DNA of 64,000 bases from Flavobacterium sp. ALJ2 (GTDB lineage Bacteria > Bacteroidota > Bacteroidia > Flavobacteriales > Flavobacteriaceae): positions 62,001 through 126,000 of the forward strand of contig NZ_JADNRC010000010.1 in the NCBI RefSeq assembly GCF_015594725.1, read 5' to 3'. The position numbers and the translations under genes are program-made. This document shows positions 1 through 10,970 of this stretch, one piece after another. How positions within the stretch are numbered: position 1 is the first letter of the stretch; every line of letters starts with the position of its first letter. The notes beneath the pieces are model-generated. The model had not been told where the DNA came from, searched no databases, and saw only the letters and a list, made by a program, of their open reading frames with translations.

Positions 1-3
1 CTT

Positions 4-855
4 TTATTTGTTAGAAATATGATATGCAATAAGCCCATCAATTGGACGTCTTAAAACATTACCTAATTTCAATTCGTATTTATCAAAAGTTTCTTGTAAT
101 TCATCTTTTAAATAGTAAGCAATTGAACCTACAAAATGAACTGGAACTTCTTTACAATTATCAAACTGTTTGATATAATTTTTAACAAATGATTTCATCC
201 CTTTAAAGATGATTTTTCTACAAAACTCAGAGTCTTTATGCTTAATTAAGAACTTAGCAAAAGTAGCTAAATAAGCATTTGGATTTGGTTCTTTATATAA
301 TTTGTTTTTAATAAAATCCGGATCCAAGTTGTATTCTTTTGCAAATTCAACAGCCAAATCCTGAGGCATTTTATTAAAATAATATTTTCTAATTAATTCT
401 TTCCCAAAAACATTACCACTACAATCATCCATTGCGATATAACCTAATGATTGTACTTTTTGGTACAATTGCTTACCATCAAAATAACTACAATTAGACC
501 CTGTTCCTAAGATACTAACAATTGCTTTCTCTCCTTTTGGAGTAGTCGCATATACTGCCGCATATGTGTCTTCATGAACATCAACAATTGCGTTAACGAA
601 ATATTTTTGAAAAATTTGCGATAAAGCAATTTTCATTCTATCTGTACCACATCCTGCTCCGTAAAAGAATAAATGTGTAGCTGTGTTTTTATTTTGTAAT
701 ATATCAAAACGATCATTTAATCGTGTTACGATTTCATCTCCATTAAGAATTTCAGGATTTAAACCTAAGGTTTGTGTTGTGAATAATATCTTGCCATTAT
801 CATCAATTGCTATCCAATCTGCTTTAGTAGAACCACTATCAACTATTAATTTCAT
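4..855 (-). CDS. BadF/BadG-type N-acetylglucosamine kinase-like protein
   Basis: Predicted cytoplasmic ATP-dependent sugar kinase of the ASKHA (actin-like ATPase) fold, most like the N-acetylglucosamine kinase / BadF-BadG-BcrA-BcrD family. The N-terminal phosphate loop VDSGSTKADW is at residues 5-14, a second glycine-rich loop ILGTGSN at 115-121, and the Asp-Asp pair before a Gly at 143-147 fits the family's sugar/ATP site. The 283 residues match the usual bacterial length. It lies downstream of gap and pfkA on the same strand, separated from gap by a terminator, so it may be transcribed on its own. The amino-sugar substrate is inferred from the family; a regulatory or other sugar kinase role cannot be excluded. 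Confidence 0.8.
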   Translation of the reverse strand: MKLIVDSGSTKADWIAIDDNGKILFTTQTLGLNPEILNGDEIVTRLNDRFDILQNKNTATHLFFYGAGCGTDRMKIALSQIFQKYFVNAIVDVHEDTYAAVYATTPKGEKAIVSILGTGSNCSYFDGKQLYQKVQSLGYIAMDDCSGNVFGKELIRKYYFNKMPQDLAVEFAKEYNLDPDFIKNKLYKEPNPNAYLATFAKFLIKHKDSEFCRKIIFKGMKSFVKNYIKQFDNCKEVPVHFVGSIAYYLKDELQETFDKYELKLGNVLRRPIDGLIAYHISNK

Positions 856-943
856 TTTATTTTATTTAGTTTTCGGTTTAGTTTTTCATCTTACAATATT
901 AAGTGTAATTATTCACATTATTGAGAGTCAAACAAAATAATAA

Positions 944-976
944 AAAATCCCGCTATCTATTCAATAACGGGATTTT
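944..976 (-). terminator. Intrinsic terminator after gap
   Basis: A 9-bp perfect stem (AAAATCCCG / CGGGATTTT) with a 15-nt loop is followed on the minus strand by a T-rich run. It lies 16 nt past the gap stop codon and before the sugar kinase gene. Confidence 0.75.
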
Positions 977-991
977 GAAATGTATATAAAA

Positions 992-2008
<1,017 letters not shown>

Positions 2009-2091
2009 TTATTTATTTTCTGTTTATTCTACTTATTTTCAAAGTCTAATTTCCTCACAATAAACTTCAATTTTATTTTTATTCTATATTT

Positions 2092-3078
2092 TTATGTTGA
2101 CATAATTTCAGAAACGCGTAGCAATTCTCTATCTATTACAGTTTTACCCTTAATAGCCTGATCTAAAGGAGTTAACGTAACTTTATCATTTTGTAAACCA
2201 ACCATATAATTTGATTTTCCTTCAAGTAAAGATTCTACAGCTTTTACGCCTAATCTACTTGCAAGAACACGGTCAAAACATGAAGGAGAGCCTCCTCTTT
2301 GCATATGTCCTAGTACAGAAACTCTAACATCATATTCTGGTAAATTAGCATCGACGTAATCTTTTAATTCAAATACGTTTTTACCAATTTTATCTCCTTC
2401 AGCAATTACAACTATACTTGATGATTTTCCTGAAGCTTTACTTTTTTGAAGTGATTCTAGTAATCTGTCTAACCCTAAATCTTCTTCAGGAATAAGAATC
2501 TCTTCTGCTCCTGCTCCAATTCCAGCGTTAAGGGCTATATGACCAGCATCTCTTCCCATAACCTCTACAAAAAACAGACGATTATGTGAACTTGCTGTAT
2601 CACGTATTTTATCAATGCAATCTACAACTGTATTTAAAGCCGTATCATACCCTAAAGTGTGACTCGTACCAAAAATATCGTTATCTATTGTTCCTGGGAT
2701 TCCCATTATTGGGAAATTATATTCTGAATTGAATAGTAAACCTCCAGTAAAACTTCCGTCACCTCCAATTACAACAAAAGCATCGATTCCTGCTTTTACA
2801 AGATTTTCATGTGCTTTTTTTCTACCTTCTGAAGTTTTAAATTCTAATGAACGAGCCGATTTTAAAATCGTCCCTCCTTTATTTACAATATTATTTACAC
2901 TTCGAGGTCCCATCTCTTTGAAGTCACCTTCAATCATTCCTTGATAGCCTCTATAAATTCCGATACATTCGATGTTATGATAAGCACAAGTTCGAACTAC
3001 TGATCGAATAGCTGCATTCATTCCTGGTGAATCTCCTCCTGATGTAAGAACACCAACTTTTTTTATTGTTTTTGGCAT
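2092..3078 (-). CDS. pfkA: ATP-dependent 6-phosphofructokinase
   Basis: Committed step of glycolysis: phosphorylates fructose-6-phosphate with ATP. Seen in the sequence: LTSGGDSPGMNAAIR near the N-terminus (residues 11-25); GGDGS at 105-109, where Gly after GGD indicates ATP rather than pyrophosphate use; the catalytic PGTIDNDI at 128-135; and MGRDAGHIAL in the substrate site. At 328 residues it is a normal short bacterial Pfk. It lies upstream of gap on the same strand. A roughly 290-nt AT-rich gap separates it from tamB further upstream and should contain its promoter, which I could not assign. Confidence 0.96.
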   Translation of the reverse strand: MPKTIKKVGVLTSGGDSPGMNAAIRSVVRTCAYHNIECIGIYRGYQGMIEGDFKEMGPRSVNNIVNKGGTILKSARSLEFKTSEGRKKAHENLVKAGIDAFVVIGGDGSFTGGLLFNSEYNFPIMGIPGTIDNDIFGTSHTLGYDTALNTVVDCIDKIRDTASSHNRLFFVEVMGRDAGHIALNAGIGAGAEEILIPEEDLGLDRLLESLQKSKASGKSSSIVVIAEGDKIGKNVFELKDYVDANLPEYDVRVSVLGHMQRGGSPSCFDRVLASRLGVKAVESLLEGKSNYMVGLQNDKVTLTPLDQAIKGKTVIDRELLRVSEIMST

Positions 3079-3370
3079 TATTTAAGTATTAAAGTGTAAA
3101 ATTAGCAAACATTCACCACTATTTGGGCTATATTTATAAATAAGTTAATGAAAAATGTTAAATTCAAACGTTTTCGTTAATAAGTTTTCGGATACTAAAA
3201 AAAATCAATAAAATAAAAAAAGTCATTTATTTTAATTGATAATTTAAAAATAACAATACTCGATTGAATTGTTGTGAAATTTTGAATAAAATCAAATTTA
3301 AAGATAAGAAAATTAAGAGGCCTAAAAAAAATATTAACAAAACTAAAACACATTAACACATCTTAGTGTA

Positions 3371-6300
3371 TTAATCTTCCTCAGGAACTAATCCTTGATT
3401 ATTTGGTTTTACCTTTTCTTTTTCTTTTTTATTAGTTTTTTTTGACTTCGAAAAATCAAGATAATCAGGATTTATAGATGAATCCTGAAAATCATTATTA
3501 GAGTCTAAACCTTTTATTGCACGTTCTAATTTATGGTTCTTAAAGATTTTATTTACTAGTTCTTTGAACGTATCGAAATCGACTTCATAAGAAATCCCCA
3601 TACCTTGGGTATAACCAATTCCTTGACCTATATAGTTAATATCATTTTCTCTATTAAATAAACGCAAGTTCATAGTTCCGTCTTCATTAACCCTGTATTG
3701 TACTTCGACATCACCTACAATAGCCGATTCGTTAATACCTCCTACCGGCACTCCTACTTTTCCGTTTATAGTAATTCTTTCATTAATTTGAGATGAAATT
3801 GTTGCTGCAAATTGACCATCTGCCTCCTGACCAAGTCTTCTATCTGCTGAAGTATATGTAAATCCAATATCAATTTTATCGCTATCTGAATGAATTATTC
3901 CACCTAATAAATTACTGGCTGTTTCGAACAAACTACTAGAAAAATCAGATTGGCTCACCCCTTCTGGGCTCAAGAATCCTCCTGAAGACAATAGATAAAG
4001 AGCTTGTGTTTGTCGAACATCTTTATCAACCAATTTATATTGAATCTCTGATTTTAACACATTACTAACTGTTGGGAAATCGATATTAAAATCAGGTTCT
4101 GGACTTGTTAAATCCCCACGAATACCAATAACTACCTCTACAGGTACTTTTTTACTAAAAGAAGAATTCTCTAATAATACTGCAGGGTTTGCCGATGTTT
4201 TATAAACTGCTTCAAGATTTAACTGCGCTTTCATTGGGTTTCCCTCCCATGAAATAGAGCCTCCTTTTTTCACAATAAACTTCTTATCGATTAATCCTCC
4301 ATATTTAAAGTTATAAGTACCTTCATATGCTTGGAAATCCCCCCACATATTAAACTTACCCAAAGTATTTATTTTAAACAATAGTGATCCATATCCTTTT
4401 CCTTTCATTCCATGTCCAGAATTTCTATCTAAGATTACTTCAACTTCGGCCTCTGGTGTAATATCAAAATCAAACTCTAATTCAAGACCATTATAATTTC
4501 TTGTTGTTTCAATAATTCCATTTGCAAGATTGTATTTCTCTTTAGCAGTAACAAAATGAATGAAATTATTATCACTCATCGTTTGTGCATCGTTAATCGG
4601 AATTTTTACAGATGTTCCTTTCTCTGATTTTGCATCTACTTTAATAAACAAGGACGAAGTGGGTCCTTTAATAGTTGCTCTACCATTAATAAATGCTGTA
4701 CCAAAATAAGCTGCATCTTCACTATCCTTAGTATCTAATGCTAATAATCTTTTCGAACTAATATCCAGATCTAGTTTCCAATCGGTAAAATTATTATGTT
4801 CTATCATTCCGTTTAAAATCCCTTTGGTACCGTATTTGGTATCAGTAATCGTATTATTTCTTAATAAAAACTTTTCACCGGTTACATCGACAATTGTTTT
4901 ATCACTTAATTGATAATCTATATTTAAATAAGGAATTGTCATTCCTGCTTTATCTAAATACAAACGTCCATTTACATCTGGTCTTTTTAAATTTCCAATT
5001 ATGGCGGCATTTCCGGAAACAAATCCTCTAATATTCGATAACACATCTCCTCCAAGAGTACTTAGGGAAGCTAAATTGAATGTGTCAAATTTTAATTGTA
5101 AATCAAGTATAGTCTCTTTATTAATAATTTCAAAACTACCAAATAGCTTAAACAGCTCCGACTTATCATTTTCTACAGATGAATTTATTGTAAACTTCCT
5201 TAGATTTTCATCTCCAATAATATTAAAATTCAATACACCTAAATTGGTCTTATTTACATTCAATTTATTTATTTGAATTGAAGCTGTTGGCTGGAAAACA
5301 TCCTTTTTTTGTTTAAAATTAATCTCTCCATTAATGTCTCCATTTAAAACAAGCTTATCATTAGTTGGCGTAATTTTATTAAGATCTACATCTTTAAAGC
5401 TTAACTTCAAGTCTTTATAATCTCCATCTTTTATTTGTCCTACCAATTCTATTTGCTGATTCTCGTGAGATAAAACAATATTATCAATATTGAAATTTTT
5501 AAATCCCTTATCAAAAACTATCTGATTATCTGGCTCATCCTTTTCATTCAGATACCACATATAATCTTTAAACTTCAACTCGGATTTATTAATTCCGACA
5601 ATGTTATTTTTGTTTTTATCAATAGTATGATATAAATTAAAATTAAAATAATCTTCTCCTTTTGAACCACCTTTAAACTCAGATCTTACAAATAAAGTAT
5701 CCTTCATAGTCACGTTTATCAAACTAAAATCACGCACTTTATAGTACTTTGTTTTAATACTATCAAGTTCTATATAAGTATTATACAAAGGGTTTTTGTT
5801 ATCTACTGCAACTCTTATATTATCAAATGTATTTTGTGCTGCTTTAATTTGAGGTGAATTAAATTTAAGCTTAAACTCTTGCTTGTCGGCATCGATTTTC
5901 CCTCTTACAACCGTATTGGTTGCAAGTTCAATATCTGGATAAAATATCTCAATTATTTTATTATAAATAGTAAAATCAAAACGTAAAAACTGACCTTTAC
6001 TCACTTTTAATGGTTTATAATTGGCATATAAACTACCTACAGAGTTTGTAACTAAGTTTTCTAACTGGTTAAATTTGAATTTACCTATAATTACTCCATT
6101 GACTACATCGGTCGAATTTATTGTTATTGTGCGTATTTTATCAGCATCAAAATTTGAACTAACACTAACATTATCAAAAATATAAGTTGATTTTTGATTT
6201 TGATAAACGGCATCATTAACATTAATATTACCCTGAAGATTTTCAATTGTATTTCCAGAAACCTGAACTACTACATCTCCTTTAAAAACAGATATAGAAT

Positions 6301-7831
6301 CTTTCATAAACTTAAGCTTGTGTAAATCCGCATTTTCAACATTAATATGAAAATCATACTTACTATCCCTTCTACTTAAATCTACCAAACCATCAAAGGT
6401 CATATTCAAATTTGGATCATTTACAGAAAGCTTCCCTTTATAATGTGGTAATTTAAAATTTCCATTTAGCACTATATTACTATAAGTATAATTATTGTAA
6501 TTAAACTTCTGAACATCTCCTTTAATAACTGTATTTAAATATTTCTCTGTAAATCCTTTTCCATCGACATCAATATTAAGCGTTGTCTTCCCAATGTCCT
6601 TTCGACCTAACAAAGCACCCACATCAAAATTTTCTAAAACAATATTCCCCGAATAAGAAGCTTTATCGATAAAATCAATATTATTCATATTCAAATCGAT
6701 AAGACCGTTTCCTAAATCGGTTGTCATATAAAAATCAGTATCTAATGAAGTTTTAGATACTTTTGCTTTACCATCAATCGAGAATTTCCCAATTCGTTGT
6801 AATTCTTTAGGTAATTTTTTACCTAACACATTTGGCAATAAAACCACCAAATTATCATAACTAGAAGAAAGTTTCTCGAATTTTCCATTCATTAGAAACT
6901 CTTGTCCATTTTTTCCAAAAAGATTTTTAAAATTTATGTTTCCAATTATATTAGATTTATGTAAATCAGATAATGTAAGTCGCTTAAGGTTCAGATCATT
7001 TAAAGTACCTTCTATTTTTGATTTTACTCTAAAATATTGATCTTTTCCTAACTCTTTATAAAAATAACGAATATCATTTGAACCTATATTAGCAGAATCC
7101 AACGTAACATCAAACTGAACCTTATCTGTAAATTCAGCAAAATCCTCAATATGGTAATTCAATGTAACAGCTCCTTCTATTTTAGAGTATTTAGTTAAAA
7201 TAGATAATTTTTCAAGTTTCATTTGCTTCTTAGTATAGCTAAATCTTGATGTTAAATTAGCTACATACAAGCCTCTGTGGTCTAAAAATGATAATTTGTG
7301 AATCCTCGTGCTTACATCTGGTCCATGAAGTTTAAAATCACTTATATGTGTATTTAACTTTGTGAAATCGACATCTTTTGGAATGACACGATTCTCATCT
7401 GTTAAAATAAAATGTCCATTGGTAATATAAGCATCCTTTGCAGTAAGCAAGAATTTTTTAGCAGAAGGTTCTGTTGGATTTTCTGTTTCGAATGAATGAA
7501 TAAAAACATCAAGATTGGTTTTCTTTTCATTTTTATAAGTTTTCAAGTTAAATAGTAAACCTGTCAAACGAATTTCACCAAAAATTAAATCCCCATCAAG
7601 AACTCTCTTGACCCCTAAAACATTTGTTTTAATTAAATCAGAATAGATTAAAGTATCTTTATGGTGATCCATTATTAAAACTTTCCTAAGTTTTACTCCA
7701 CCAAAAACACTTACAGAAACTCTATCGACTGATATATGCGTACCAAAATCAGAATTTAAAGTATCGGTAATATAATTTGCTATTTTGGTTTGAACCACTG
7801 GTAAAGACAATGCGATAGCCAGTACTAACAA
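3371..7831 (-). CDS. tamB: TamB-type translocation and assembly module protein (DUF490)
   Basis: Very long AsmA/TamB-like protein, inner-membrane anchored and spanning the periplasm, thought in this family to help lipid or outer-membrane protein transport. A hydrophobic N-terminal anchor ends near LALSLPVVQTK-type sequence. A long beta-rich body follows, and the C-terminal DUF490 region includes MSDNNFIHFV and FNMWGDFQAYEGTYNF. The protein ends in a Lys/Glu-rich tail. The first usable start in frame is a TTG at 7831, inside the membrane segment. The frame stays open upstream to 7897 and encodes IRKIKKIVSRSLIGLILLLL, beginning at an ATC at 7885 where an ATG would be expected. The true N-terminus is therefore probably upstream of the coordinate given. 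Divergent from tsaD. Confidence 0.85.
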   Translation of the reverse strand: MLVLAIALSLPVVQTKIANYITDTLNSDFGTHISVDRVSVSVFGGVKLRKVLIMDHHKDTLIYSDLIKTNVLGVKRVLDGDLIFGEIRLTGLLFNLKTYKNEKKTNLDVFIHSFETENPTEPSAKKFLLTAKDAYITNGHFILTDENRVIPKDVDFTKLNTHISDFKLHGPDVSTRIHKLSFLDHRGLYVANLTSRFSYTKKQMKLEKLSILTKYSKIEGAVTLNYHIEDFAEFTDKVQFDVTLDSANIGSNDIRYFYKELGKDQYFRVKSKIEGTLNDLNLKRLTLSDLHKSNIIGNINFKNLFGKNGQEFLMNGKFEKLSSSYDNLVVLLPNVLGKKLPKELQRIGKFSIDGKAKVSKTSLDTDFYMTTDLGNGLIDLNMNNIDFIDKASYSGNIVLENFDVGALLGRKDIGKTTLNIDVDGKGFTEKYLNTVIKGDVQKFNYNNYTYSNIVLNGNFKLPHYKGKLSVNDPNLNMTFDGLVDLSRRDSKYDFHINVENADLHKLKFMKDSISVFKGDVVVQVSGNTIENLQGNINVNDAVYQNQKSTYIFDNVSVSSNFDADKIRTITINSTDVVNGVIIGKFKFNQLENLVTNSVGSLYANYKPLKVSKGQFLRFDFTIYNKIIEIFYPDIELATNTVVRGKIDADKQEFKLKFNSPQIKAAQNTFDNIRVAVDNKNPLYNTYIELDSIKTKYYKVRDFSLINVTMKDTLFVRSEFKGGSKGEDYFNFNLYHTIDKNKNNIVGINKSELKFKDYMWYLNEKDEPDNQIVFDKGFKNFNIDNIVLSHENQQIELVGQIKDGDYKDLKLSFKDVDLNKITPTNDKLVLNGDINGEINFKQKKDVFQPTASIQINKLNVNKTNLGVLNFNIIGDENLRKFTINSSVENDKSELFKLFGSFEIINKETILDLQLKFDTFNLASLSTLGGDVLSNIRGFVSGNAAIIGNLKRPDVNGRLYLDKAGMTIPYLNIDYQLSDKTIVDVTGEKFLLRNNTITDTKYGTKGILNGMIEHNNFTDWKLDLDISSKRLLALDTKDSEDAAYFGTAFINGRATIKGPTSSLFIKVDAKSEKGTSVKIPINDAQTMSDNNFIHFVTAKEKYNLANGIIETTRNYNGLELEFDFDITPEAEVEVILDRNSGHGMKGKGYGSLLFKINTLGKFNMWGDFQAYEGTYNFKYGGLIDKKFIVKKGGSISWEGNPMKAQLNLEAVYKTSANPAVLLENSSFSKKVPVEVVIGIRGDLTSPEPDFNIDFPTVSNVLKSEIQYKLVDKDVRQTQALYLLSSGGFLSPEGVSQSDFSSSLFETASNLLGGIIHSDSDKIDIGFTYTSADRRLGQEADGQFAATISSQINERITINGKVGVPVGGINESAIVGDVEVQYRVNEDGTMNLRLFNRENDINYIGQGIGYTQGMGISYEVDFDTFKELVNKIFKNHKLERAIKGLDSNNDFQDSSINPDYLDFSKSKKTNKKEKEKVKPNNQGLVPEED

Positions 7832-8037
7832 AAGCAGAATTAGTCCGATTAAGGAACGAGATACTATTTTTTTTATTTTTCTGATACCGATTGTTTTTTA
7901 GTTTTTCTTTAAATTTAATTTAGAGCAAACAAAGGATGGTTCCTTTGATAAAAATTCTTTAATTTTGGCTCCTACTTTTAAATAAAAAAAAATCAAAATT
8001 TGATTCGTCAAATATAATTCAAAATTCGTGCCTTTAC

Positions 8038-9060
8038 ATGCAAAATCCTGAGGTTTTTATTCTTGCTATCGAAAGTTCTTGCGATGATACTGCTGCTGCC
8101 GTTTTACTTAACGACAAAGTACTATCAAATGTTGTTGCCAACCAACTGATTCATACGCAATATGGCGGTGTTGTTCCTGAACTTGCGTCTAGGGCACACC
8201 AACAAAACATCGTCCCTGTGATTGATGCTGCACTTCGCAAAGCAAATATAAAAAAAGAACAATTATCAGCAATAGCTTTTACACAAGGCCCTGGACTTAT
8301 GGGCTCATTGCTAGTAGGAAGCTCTTTTAGCAAATCATTGGCACTCGCTTTAAAAATTCCGTTAATTGCTGTTAACCATATGCATGCTCATATTCTGGCT
8401 CATTTTATCGATGAAGAAGGCTATGACAAACCAATTTTTCCGTTCTTAGCACTGACAATAAGTGGCGGCCATACACAAGTTATTAAAGTAAATAGTTTTT
8501 TTGATATGCAAATTATTGGAGAAACAACTGATGATGCCGTTGGTGAAGCATTTGATAAAAGTGCCAAAATTTTAGGACTTCCCTACCCTGGTGGTCCGCT
8601 TATCGACAAATATGCACAATTAGGCAACCCTAAAGCATTTGCTTTTACAAAACCAAAAGTTCCTGGACTAGACTTTAGTTTCTCCGGTTTAAAAACGGCT
8701 ATTTTATATTTTATCCAAAAGAAAAAATTAGAAAACCCAAATTTCATAGAAGAAAACCTAAATGACATTTGTGCTTCTATTCAATATACAATTATCGAAA
8801 TTTTAATGGACAAATTAAAATTGGCTGTAAAGGAAACTGGAATTTCTCAGATAGCAATTGGCGGTGGAGTTTCGGCTAATTCTGGCATAAGAAATAGACT
8901 GAAAGAAAGCGAAAAAAAACACGGTTGGAAAACGTATATTCCTAAATTTGAATACACTACCGATAATGCTGCAATGATTGGAATTGTGGGTTATCAAAAA
9001 TATTTATCAGAACAATTTGAAACAGCAGCTGTTGTTTCTAAAGCACGAATACAATTTTAA
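8038..9060 (+). CDS. tsaD: tRNA N6-adenosine threonylcarbamoyltransferase TsaD
   Basis: Catalyses transfer of the threonylcarbamoyl group to A37 of ANN-decoding tRNAs, working with TsaB/TsaE. ASKHA fold: the N-terminal ESSCDDTAAAV is at residues 12-22, the metal-binding HMHAH at 114-118, SGGHTQV near 142, and a C-terminal GGGVSANSG nucleotide loop. The 340-residue length is standard for the bacterial protein. It opens a plus-strand run with rsmE only 3 nt downstream, so the two RNA-modification genes are probably co-transcribed. ATG start immediately after an AT-rich leader. Confidence 0.96.
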   Translation: MQNPEVFILAIESSCDDTAAAVLLNDKVLSNVVANQLIHTQYGGVVPELASRAHQQNIVPVIDAALRKANIKKEQLSAIAFTQGPGLMGSLLVGSSFSKSLALALKIPLIAVNHMHAHILAHFIDEEGYDKPIFPFLALTISGGHTQVIKVNSFFDMQIIGETTDDAVGEAFDKSAKILGLPYPGGPLIDKYAQLGNPKAFAFTKPKVPGLDFSFSGLKTAILYFIQKKKLENPNFIEENLNDICASIQYTIIEILMDKLKLAVKETGISQIAIGGGVSANSGIRNRLKESEKKHGWKTYIPKFEYTTDNAAMIGIVGYQKYLSEQFETAAVVSKARIQF

Positions 9061-9063
9061 ACT

Positions 9064-9774
9064 ATGCAATTATTTTACAACCCTAATATTGACGAAACAA
9101 CTCAGGAATTTTCTTTTGACAAAGAAGAAAGCAAACACATTATAAAAGTTTTACGAAAAAAAGATTCTGATATATTACATGTTACAAATGGATTAGGCTA
9201 TTTATTTGAAACCGAAATCACATTGGCTTCTGATAATAAGTGTACTGTGAAGATAATTTCATTTGAAAAAGCTCCTGAGCCAAAATATCGTTTGCATCTT
9301 GCTGTTGCTCCAACAAAAATGAATGATCGTTACGAATGGTTTCTAGAAAAAGCTACTGAAATAGGAATTCATGAAATTACTCCTATCATTTGCGATAGAT
9401 CTGAGCGTAAAGTAATTAATATGGAGCGTTTCGAAAAAATAATTTTATCAGCAATGAAACAATCAAACGAATTATATCTTCCTAAACTTAATGAGGCTAT
9501 TTCGTTTAAGGAATTTATAAAACGTAAAAATGAAGGACTGCAATTAATTGCACATTGTGAAGAAACTGATAAAAAATCGCTGAAATCAATTTTAAAACCA
9601 AATGAGAATATTACATTACTTATTGGTCCTGAAGGAGATTTTTCGGAAAAGGAAATCGCTTTAGCCATCGAAAACAACTTTCAACCAGTATCATTAGGTA
9701 ATACCAGATTACGTACAGAAACCGCAGCAATGGTTGCTTGCCATAGTGTTGCTTTTTTTAATGAAACAATTTAG
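9064..9774 (+). CDS. rsmE: 16S rRNA m3U1498 methyltransferase RsmE
   Basis: SPOUT-class methyltransferase that modifies U1498 of 16S rRNA. An N-terminal PUA-like region (residues 1-70) is followed by the knotted catalytic domain with KATEIGIHEITPI, the cofactor motif LLIGPEGDFSEKE (about residues 183-195) and the C-terminal LGNTRLRTETAA, all diagnostic. The 236 residues match the family. It starts 3 nt after tsaD. Cytoplasmic; no regulatory signal was seen. Confidence 0.95.
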   Translation: MQLFYNPNIDETTQEFSFDKEESKHIIKVLRKKDSDILHVTNGLGYLFETEITLASDNKCTVKIISFEKAPEPKYRLHLAVAPTKMNDRYEWFLEKATEIGIHEITPIICDRSERKVINMERFEKIILSAMKQSNELYLPKLNEAISFKEFIKRKNEGLQLIAHCEETDKKSLKSILKPNENITLLIGPEGDFSEKEIALAIENNFQPVSLGNTRLRTETAAMVACHSVAFFNETI

Positions 9775-9807
9775 ATATAAAAAATACTAATTTTTGACTT
9801 AGTCATC

Positions 9808-10446
9808 ATGAAGAAACTTTTTTTGCTTTTTTTATTTATCTCCATCTCTTCTTTTTCACAAGAAATTGCGTTATTAAAATATAGTGGCGGAGGTGATTGG
9901 TATGCAAATCCTACTTCATTACCTAATTTGATAAAGTTTTGTAATGCTAATATAAATACCCGTATTAAAGCTAAACCAGGAACTGTAGAACCTAGCAATC
10001 CAGATTTACTATCCTACCCTTTTGTGCACATGACTGGTCACGGAAATGTTGTTTTTAACGATGCAGATGTGACTAACCTTCGCAATTATTTATATGGTGG
10101 AGGATTTCTTCATATTGATGATAATTATGGAATGGACCAATACATCCGAAAAGAAATAAAAAAAATATTTCCAAACAATGATTTGATTGAACTTCCTGCT
10201 AATCATGCTATTTTTCAAAAACCTTTTCTTTTTTCTAGTGGTTTACCTAAAATTCATGAACATGACGGAAAAAGACCTCAGGCATTTGGGATTTTCATCA
10301 AAAACAAACTCGTATTACTTTATACCTTCCAATGTGACCTTGGTGATGGCTGGGAAGATGCCGAAGTTCATAACGACCCTCTTGAAATACGCCAAAAAGC
10401 ATTAAAAATGGGAGCAAACATTATCAATTATATCTTTACCAATTAA
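9808..10446 (+). CDS. Secreted DUF4159 domain protein
   Basis: Exported protein of unknown function. Residues 1-18 form a classical signal peptide (KKLFLLFLFISISSFSQ). The rest matches my recollection of the DUF4159 family, a glutamine-amidotransferase-like fold without known catalysis. Family-like features are GGDWYANPTSLPNLI, PFVHMTGHGNV, the YGGGFLHIDDNYGMDQYI region (about residues 91-108) and the GDGWEDAEVH segment. It sits between rsmE (33 nt upstream) and a SpoU methylase (10 nt downstream), probably in one transcript. No function is proposed. Confidence 0.8.
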   Translation: MKKLFLLFLFISISSFSQEIALLKYSGGGDWYANPTSLPNLIKFCNANINTRIKAKPGTVEPSNPDLLSYPFVHMTGHGNVVFNDADVTNLRNYLYGGGFLHIDDNYGMDQYIRKEIKKIFPNNDLIELPANHAIFQKPFLFSSGLPKIHEHDGKRPQAFGIFIKNKLVLLYTFQCDLGDGWEDAEVHNDPLEIRQKALKMGANIINYIFTN

Positions 10447-10456
10447 TTTAAGTCAA

Positions 10457-10954
10457 GTGCAATTAACACACGAAGAAATACAATTCGAAAGAAAAACGTT
10501 TCCAATAACTCTAGTTTGTGATCATATTTATTTTCAGCAAAATATTGGTTCTCTTTTTAGAATAAGTGAAGCCTTTGGAGTTGAAAATATTATTTTTTTA
10601 GGAAAAGATATCCCTCTAAATCCAAGAAAAATCAATAAAACTTCAAGAAGTACTCACCTTCATGTACCGCATATAGTAATCGAAGATACTAACGAACTTA
10701 TCAATCATTTACTTCAAGATAACTTCGAAATTATTGCTTTAGAAATTGCAAGCAACAGCAAGCCTTTAAAAGAAGTAAAGATTCCTGAAAAACAAAAAAT
10801 TGCTCTTTTAATTGGAAGTGAAATTGATGGGGTTTCAACTGAACTTTTAAAAATTTCAAATCAAATTGTTCATATTAATATGTTTGGGAAAAACAGTAGT
10901 ATGAATGTTGTTCAAGCTGCCAGTATAGCTTTATATGAATTAACTTCTTTATAA
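10457..10954 (+). CDS. TrmH/SpoU-family RNA methyltransferase
   Basis: SPOUT methyltransferase predicted to 2'-O-methylate ribose in tRNA or rRNA. The three SpoU motifs are visible: NIGSLFRISEAFG (motif 1), LLIGSEIDGVS (motif 2) and SMNVVQAASIALYE (motif 3). The 165 residues correspond to the catalytic domain alone, without an extra RNA-binding domain. Initiation is at GTG (10457), 10 nt after the DUF4159 gene; no in-frame ATG lies upstream. It closes the tsaD-rsmE-DUF4159 run. The exact target nucleotide cannot be told. Confidence 0.88.
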   Translation: MQLTHEEIQFERKTFPITLVCDHIYFQQNIGSLFRISEAFGVENIIFLGKDIPLNPRKINKTSRSTHLHVPHIVIEDTNELINHLLQDNFEIIALEIASNSKPLKEVKIPEKQKIALLIGSEIDGVSTELLKISNQIVHINMFGKNSSMNVVQAASIALYELTSL

Positions 10955-10970
10955 AGGATTAAGTCCCTAA

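Noticed and set aside
7930..8037. TAATTTTG near 7964 as the tsaD promoter
   Set aside because: No TTTG at 17-23 nt upstream, and it is about 65 nt from the start; left unassigned.
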